Part shown: positions 30,440-35,754 of the stretch, one piece after another
Layout of the letters: every line of letters begins with the position of its first letter
Numbering within the stretch: position 1 is the stretch's first letter
Source of the DNA: Bolinopsis microptera
Taxonomy: Eukaryota > Ctenophora > Tentaculata > Lobata > Bolinopsidae
Assembly (NCBI RefSeq): GCF_026151205.1
Contig: NW_026971828.1
Coordinates: forward strand, 1-35,754
Length of the DNA stretch: 35,754 bases
Reading direction: 5' to 3'
The notes under the pieces: model-generated
The model's input: only the letters and a program-made list of their open reading frames with translations
Databases searched by the model: none
What the model was told of the DNA's origin: nothing
Translations under genes and position numbers: made by a program

Positions 30440-33400
30440 TTTTCAGGTTGTTTATAACCATTCTGAATTTTTGAAATATTTTGGGGAATTTTGGTTTTGT
30501 AAGAAAATTTTTAGAATTCATTCTAGAAATGTTTAAGTTTTTAATTTTTCTCATTTTTGTTGCTTGTTACCTATTATTGGGTAGATTGATATTTTTATTT
30601 TTGAGTTGAATGTAGGTTGGTGTTAATATTGATTTAGTCGATTTCTTTTATCGTGTAAAAAAGTAAAAAAGTAAAAATGAGGTTACGTAAAGTATAAAAG
30701 TGTACAATTCATTAAGATTGTCCCCAAGATAATTTTTTTGTTGTTTTGGGTTTTTGGGTTTTTTTTGGGGCCCCTCATGACCGGTAAAAATACAATATTT
30801 TGGGAAAAAAAAATTTGTTTTTAATTCAAAATTAAAAAAATTTTAAATTTTTCCTTTTTTTCATTAATAAAAAACAGGGGCAAAATTTATATTAAAATTT
30901 TTTAAAATACAAATTTTTTTGTTCGGGCTGTAACAACTTTTTTTTTTAATTTTTTAAATTTTATATTGATAAAAAAAAATTTTTTTTGGGCCAAACCCCA
31001 TCTTAAGTTTTAAAGGTCAAAAAAAAAACTTTTTTAAAAAACCTAATTTAAAAACCCCCAATCCAGGTTTTTTCGCTTATGCAAATCTAAAAAGTATTTT
31101 AAATTTTTCTCTTTTAAAAACTATTCTTTTGGTTTTTTTAAAATAAAAATTTTGGCTTGTTTTTTTCAAAAAGGGGGGGGGTTCCCCATTTTTTTTAAAA
31201 TTTTTTGGGAAAATTTGAAAAAAACCCCCAAGCAAAAAGTCAATATTAAATTTTTCCCAGTTTTAAATCAAAATTACCCAAATTTTCAATGTTAAAAAAA
31301 ATTTCAGTTAAAATTCAAATTTTTCCCCCAAAAAACAAAAATTTAAATTTTTTCAGTAAAATTTAAAAATTTCATTTGGGGGGCAATTTTTTCAATAATT
31401 ATCTTGGTTATATTTACGGGGGAAATAGGGGATGGGGCATTTTGGGGGAGGGGGGGAAAATTTAAAAAAAATGGGGCCAGCTGAAGCAGAAAAAAAGGGG
31501 TTTTGTAAAAAACTGATCCGTTCTAGCTTCATCTTGATTTTCTAAAAAAATTTAAAAAAGTAAGTTTTTTTTTAATTTTTATTGGGAATTTCCAAATGTA
31601 AATTTATGGGGTTTTTTAAATTGGGGGGGGAAAAACTAAAATTTTTTAAATTGTTAAAAATCTTATTTTTCGCCCCGTTCGTTTCGCTTTTTTAATTTAA
31701 TTTCTTTTGTTGCTTTGTAGGTTTAAAAAGGGGGCAAAAAATTTATTTTTTTTAAAAAAATAGGGGCGCTTAAAATTTTTTCCCCCTCCCCCCCCCGTTT
31801 TCTCCCCCCCTTTAAAAGGGGGTTTTCCAACGTTTTTAAAAAAAAAGCAGCTTTGTCTTTTTTTTTTGGTTTTTGGTTTCCCTTTTCCCCCCTTTTTTTT
31901 TGCTTTTTAAAGTTTGTTTTTTATTTTCTAGAGATCTCCAAAAAATCCCCCTAAAAAATTTTTCGGTCTCTCTTCGTTTCGTTTTCACTTTAATATTCTT
32001 TTGTTTTCACCGTTTTAATCATTTTTTGTTCAAAATCTGTTTATTTTTTTTTTTCCTTTGTAGTTGAACCCAAGTTCATGTTTTTGGGGGGGACTTTTTT
32101 CAGTCCTTGAGGTTAAAAGAAAAAACCCGGGTTTTCCCAAACAAAATTTCCCCCGTAAAAAACCTCTGAAACCCTTTTGTTAAAACCACCCAGGTAGGAA
32201 AACAGGGGGGTTTAAAACAAAAAAAACCCTTAAAAAATGACAAAAAAAAGGTATTTTTCTGTGCTATCTGAAAAATTTTTTTTGGATTACAGGGGTTTTC
32301 CCTTTTTGCCCCAGGGGGCCGGGGTTAACAAAAATTTTGGAAAAGTAGGAGAGGGGGTTTTTAAGAGCCCCGGGGGGGGACCCATCAGGGGAAGGGGGCG
32401 ATTTTTCTGGGGGGGGGGGAAAAACCCTTTTCCCCCCGGGTTGGTTGGGGTTGGGGTGGCTTTGACAGGGGAGGGGAGGGGTTTCCCCCGGGTTTAGCCC
32501 GATAAAAAAGGGGGGTTTTTTAACAGGGGGAGGGTACCGTTACATCCTTACTTATTTTGGGGGAGGGGAGGGGGGGGGAGTTCTCGGTAGTTGCTTGGAT
32601 GCCCCCAGGGGGAGGGGTTTTTAGGTTTGGAAAAAAAAACACCCCCCCCACCCCCAGGGCCCAAAAGTGGGGCCAAACAGGGGGAGCTGCTGCCAACCAA
32701 AAAAACAGTTTTTCCCCTAACCCCAAAAAATTTTTTTCTCTGTAAAAATTTTTTTTCCGTTTTCCCTATACCTCGCTTTCCAGCCCCCAAAAAAACCCGT
32801 TGCTGTAAGAAAACCCCGTCAGTTTTTAAACTTTGGGAAGGAAAAGGAAAAAAATTTTTGGAGGTGAAGGAAAAAAAAAAAAGATCCAGGGGGCCCCCAA
32901 AACCCCACCTGTGATGGAGGGTTTGTGGTGAGGGGTGGGTTTGGGGGGTGTAGTGAGGGAAGGGTGGGGAAAAACATCAAAAAACCCCCTTTTTTGCTCT
33001 ATTTATCGTTTTTGGGTTTTTTTAAACCCCAAAAGGGTTAAAAATGGCTTTGGGAAAGGGGGTTTGGGGGGGGTTTTAAGAAGAGAAGGGTTTTTTACCG
33101 GGGATTTTCCGGGGGAGGGGAGGGGGGGGGAGGTTGTTTGGGGGGAGTCAGGGGGGGGGAAAGGGGGGGGGGGTCAGATGGGGGAAAAGGGGCTGTTTTT
33201 TTCACCCTCCTGGGGGGGGGGGGGAGGGGGGGTTTATGTAGGTGGGGGGGCTGGGGGTAAAAAACCCAAGGGTTTTTAATTTTAAGGTTCAATAAAAAGG
33301 GAATTTTTTTTTCTTTATGGGCCTATGTTTTCGGGGTTTGGTAATGGTAAAAATTTAAAAAAAAAAAGGCAAGATATTGAAAAAAATGGGGGAACATGGG

Positions 33401-35754
33401 GAAAAAATGAAAAACGGGAAATAAGGGGTTAATTTTTTTTTGGGGTTTATTTAAAAAAATCCTTTTTTAATTAAATTTTAAACCCCCCAAAGGGTCACAA
33501 AAGAAAATGGGCCATTTAAAAAGTGTGAAAAGTTAAAAAAACCCCAAACCTTGGATGAAAAGTAACGGGGGGGGGGGCCTGTTAAAAATTCCATTGGTTT
33601 TCCAGGCCCCTTTTTGGGGCCAGGGTTTTTTTCCAAAAAACGTGTCGGTTGTTCTTTTTTGCTTTTAGTTTTAAAAGTTATTTTTTTGCGAAATTTTTTT
33701 GGGGTACTAAAGTTTTTTTGCAGTTGTTTGTAAAAAAAACCTTTGAACGGGGAAAAATAATTTTTAATTTTTTTTAATTTTTTTTTTTTTTTAAATTTTT
33801 TTAAAGGGGAATATTTAATGATTGGGGGGGGGCCGGTTTTTTGCCATAGGTATATTTTTTTTTGTTTAAATTTATGTTAAGTAAAAGCCAAAACTGGGGA
33901 GTCCTTGATGGAGGGCTTTGATTTGGGGGGGGGATCGGACTTAGAGGGGGGCGTTTTTTCGCTCGAAAGGGGCGGGGCTTTTTTTGTGCCCAAAAAAAAA
34001 AAAAAGGGGTGGGGGGTTTTTTTTGGTTTTTCGTTAAAATTATTGGGTTTAGGGCCTGTTTTTTTAAGGGGTTTTTGAATCAATAGAAAACGATTTTTTG
34101 GGAACCAAGTCTTCGATTTGCCAAAAAGCGGGGGGAAATAACAAAAACCTTCAATGAGGGGGGAAAAAATTTATTGGGGCAGGGGGGGAAATCCTTTTTT
34201 TATCAGCCAAAAAATGAACAAGGGAATTTTTGGTTTTTTTTTTGGCAATTTAAAAAAAGGTCAGGGTTAAATTTTTTTTTAAAGGTTCGTCCTTTTAGTC
34301 TTGGGGAAAAGGGGGATTACCCCCGCGGGGAAACGAGTAATTATTTTCTGTTTGGTTTTTACTTTTCAAAAAACCCACAAACAGGGGGTTGGATCCGTAT
34401 TGAAAAAGGGGGGGTTATTTTTTTATTTCTTGTCAGCAGGGGTTTTAAAAAAAACCTTTAACAGGGTTTTGGCAAATTTTCAATTCCCAAAAGGGGGGGG
34501 TTTTTTGCAACGGGGGGCCCCAAAATTTAAGTCAATAGATGGGGGGAAAAAAATTTTTTCAAAAAAAAAAATTGTTTTCCCTTTATGGGGGTCATTTAAG
34601 GGTCATTTAAAAGGGTTTTTAAAATTTTGGTCTTTTTAATGGTTCATTTTTAATGGTTTTATTAAGGGGGCTTTAATGGTCATTAATGGGCATTAAAGGT
34701 CCTTAGGTCATTTTCTTAATGGGGGTTCATTAATTAAATTGGAAAATTTTTGAACATTTTTTTGGGGGAAAAAATGTCCAAAGAAAATTTTTAAATTTTT
34801 ATCAACTTTGTTTTTCACTTTTATAAAAAATTTTCTCCAAGCCCCTTTTTTAGATTGGCCAGGGAGGTTCGTTTGGGGGGGGGGGAAAAAACCAATTTTT
34901 TATTCGCCCTAATAGAGGCTCGGGGGACCTTTGGGTTTTTTTGGGGGGGAGTGCCAAGCACCTTTTTTTATTTCGTTGGTAAAAACTTGTTTTGTTTTTT
35001 TGGGCTTGTTTCGAAAAAAATTTTTGGAAAAAGGGGGGGGAACTAAATTTGTGCTTTTGCCTTTGTTTTTCCCAAAAAAAAAAGGTTAAAAAGTTTTCCC
35101 CCTTCGGTTTGCCTCGGTTTTCCCCCTTCTTTCAATGGGGTCTCTTTTCTTTTTAAAAAAAGGGAAAAAAAAAAATTTTTTAGGGGGGGGGAAAATTCCT
35201 GCCGCCCCAAATTTTTGTCCCCTACTGATGGGGGGCAGTGTCGATTTTTGGGTCAAAAAAATGCCGGGGGGCGGGGGTATTGAAACTGAAAAACGGGGAA
35301 AGTTTTCTATTCTAACCTAGGAAAAGGGTCAGTTTTTTTTTTTGTTCCGTTCAGATGATGGGACGATGTATTTTTTCCCCTGGGGGTTCTGAAAAAGGTT
35401 TAAAATTGAAATAAATTCATTCTTACTGTGAATTACTATATAATGATAGGGGCATTAAAAGATTTTGGGGGTAAAAATTTTAAATTTTTGATATGTATTT
35501 TAAGAAACCGGGGGGCGGGAAAGTTTTTTTAAATTTAATACCCCTGTTTTTTTATTTTTTTTTTTTTATTGTTTTTTTTTTTATTTTTTAGGGAAAATTT
35601 TAAAATCCTTTTTAAAATTTGGGGCCCTTTTTTAATTATTTTTTTATTTTTAATTTAAAATCCCACCAAACTGTTATCTGGTTTAAATTTTTCCCCGTGG
35701 GCCAAAAATTTTTTTCTTTTTATTTTTCATTCGAAAAAACTTTAAAAAAAATGT
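30440..35754. other. AT-rich, then run-inflated sequence; no gene supported
   Basis: Clean and AT-rich to about 30700, then heavily inflated. G-run-rich parts lie at 32330-32500, 32560-32640 and 32920-33260. The glycine-rich plus frames and proline-rich minus frames there mirror each other on the same DNA. I found no motif, splice-flanked exon or RNA gene. Confidence 0.6.
34590..34735. repeat. Short degenerate tandem repeat (GGTCATTAA-like)
   Basis: GGGTCATTTAA, TTAATGGTTCATTTTTAATGG, TTTAATGGTCATTAATGG and GCATTAAAGGTCCTTAGGTC follow one another, a recurring 10-12 base theme of GGTCATTAAT. Run inflation hides the exact unit. Confidence 0.5.

Noticed and set aside
32935-33292. Glycine-rich plus frame and proline-rich minus frame
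   Set aside because: They are the two strands of one G-rich tract. Nothing else supports a gene.
1-35754. Retroelement or virus-derived coding sequence
   Set aside because: I looked for reverse-transcriptase, integrase and protease motifs in readable parts and saw none. The inflated blocks cannot be judged.

Overview
This window looks like a piece of animal nuclear genome in a poor-quality draft consensus. The animal signal comes from two conserved genes with introns on the + strand: RBX1 (RING-H2 subunit of cullin-RING ubiquitin ligases, about 20028-20713) and NUP50 (nuclear-basket nucleoporin with a C-terminal Ran-binding domain, about 21431-24276). Short introns (137 and 202 bases in RBX1) and about 0.7 kb between the genes suggest a fairly compact, probably invertebrate genome. 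I cannot name the species. I see no prokaryotic operon, CRISPR array, rRNA or viral gene.

The dominant technical feature is inflation of base runs. Where the true protein is known (RBX1, NUP50), almost every frame break is one or more extra bases, usually in a run. Single-frame ORFs are therefore unreliable here, and real genes appear only when reading hops between frames at those runs. Three blocks are badly inflated: about 2040-12300, 24420-27635 and 30700-35754. Their long proline-, glycine-, phenylalanine- and lysine-rich ORFs are products of C, G, T and A tracts. Blocks 1-2040, 12300-24420 and 27636-30700 are cleaner.

Layout: 1-940 AT-rich, no gene seen; 947-1616 a foldback/MITE-like element with arms of about 170-180 bases; 1670-1903 a GC-richer segment with a strong hairpin; 2040-12300 inflated sequence with a weak tRNA-like trace at 11565-11603; 12390-12930 a minisatellite of about 18 bases; 12931-19640 mostly AT-rich with no recognised gene; 20028-20713 RBX1; 21431-24276 NUP50, whose intron 5 is largely a (TGTGATG)n satellite; 26168-27085 a minisatellite of about 45 bases; 27636-27742 a 24-base repeat carrying CACGTG; 27746-30334 a probable multi-exon gene that I do not recognise; 30440-35754 inflated, nothing supported.

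RBX1 works in ubiquitin transfer and NUP50 in importin-dependent transport. They are neighbours in the same orientation, but nothing in the sequence links their functions. I did not find a convincing new biological system. The best leads are the foldback element, the satellite in the NUP50 intron, the CACGTG repeat, and the unrecognised gene beside it.
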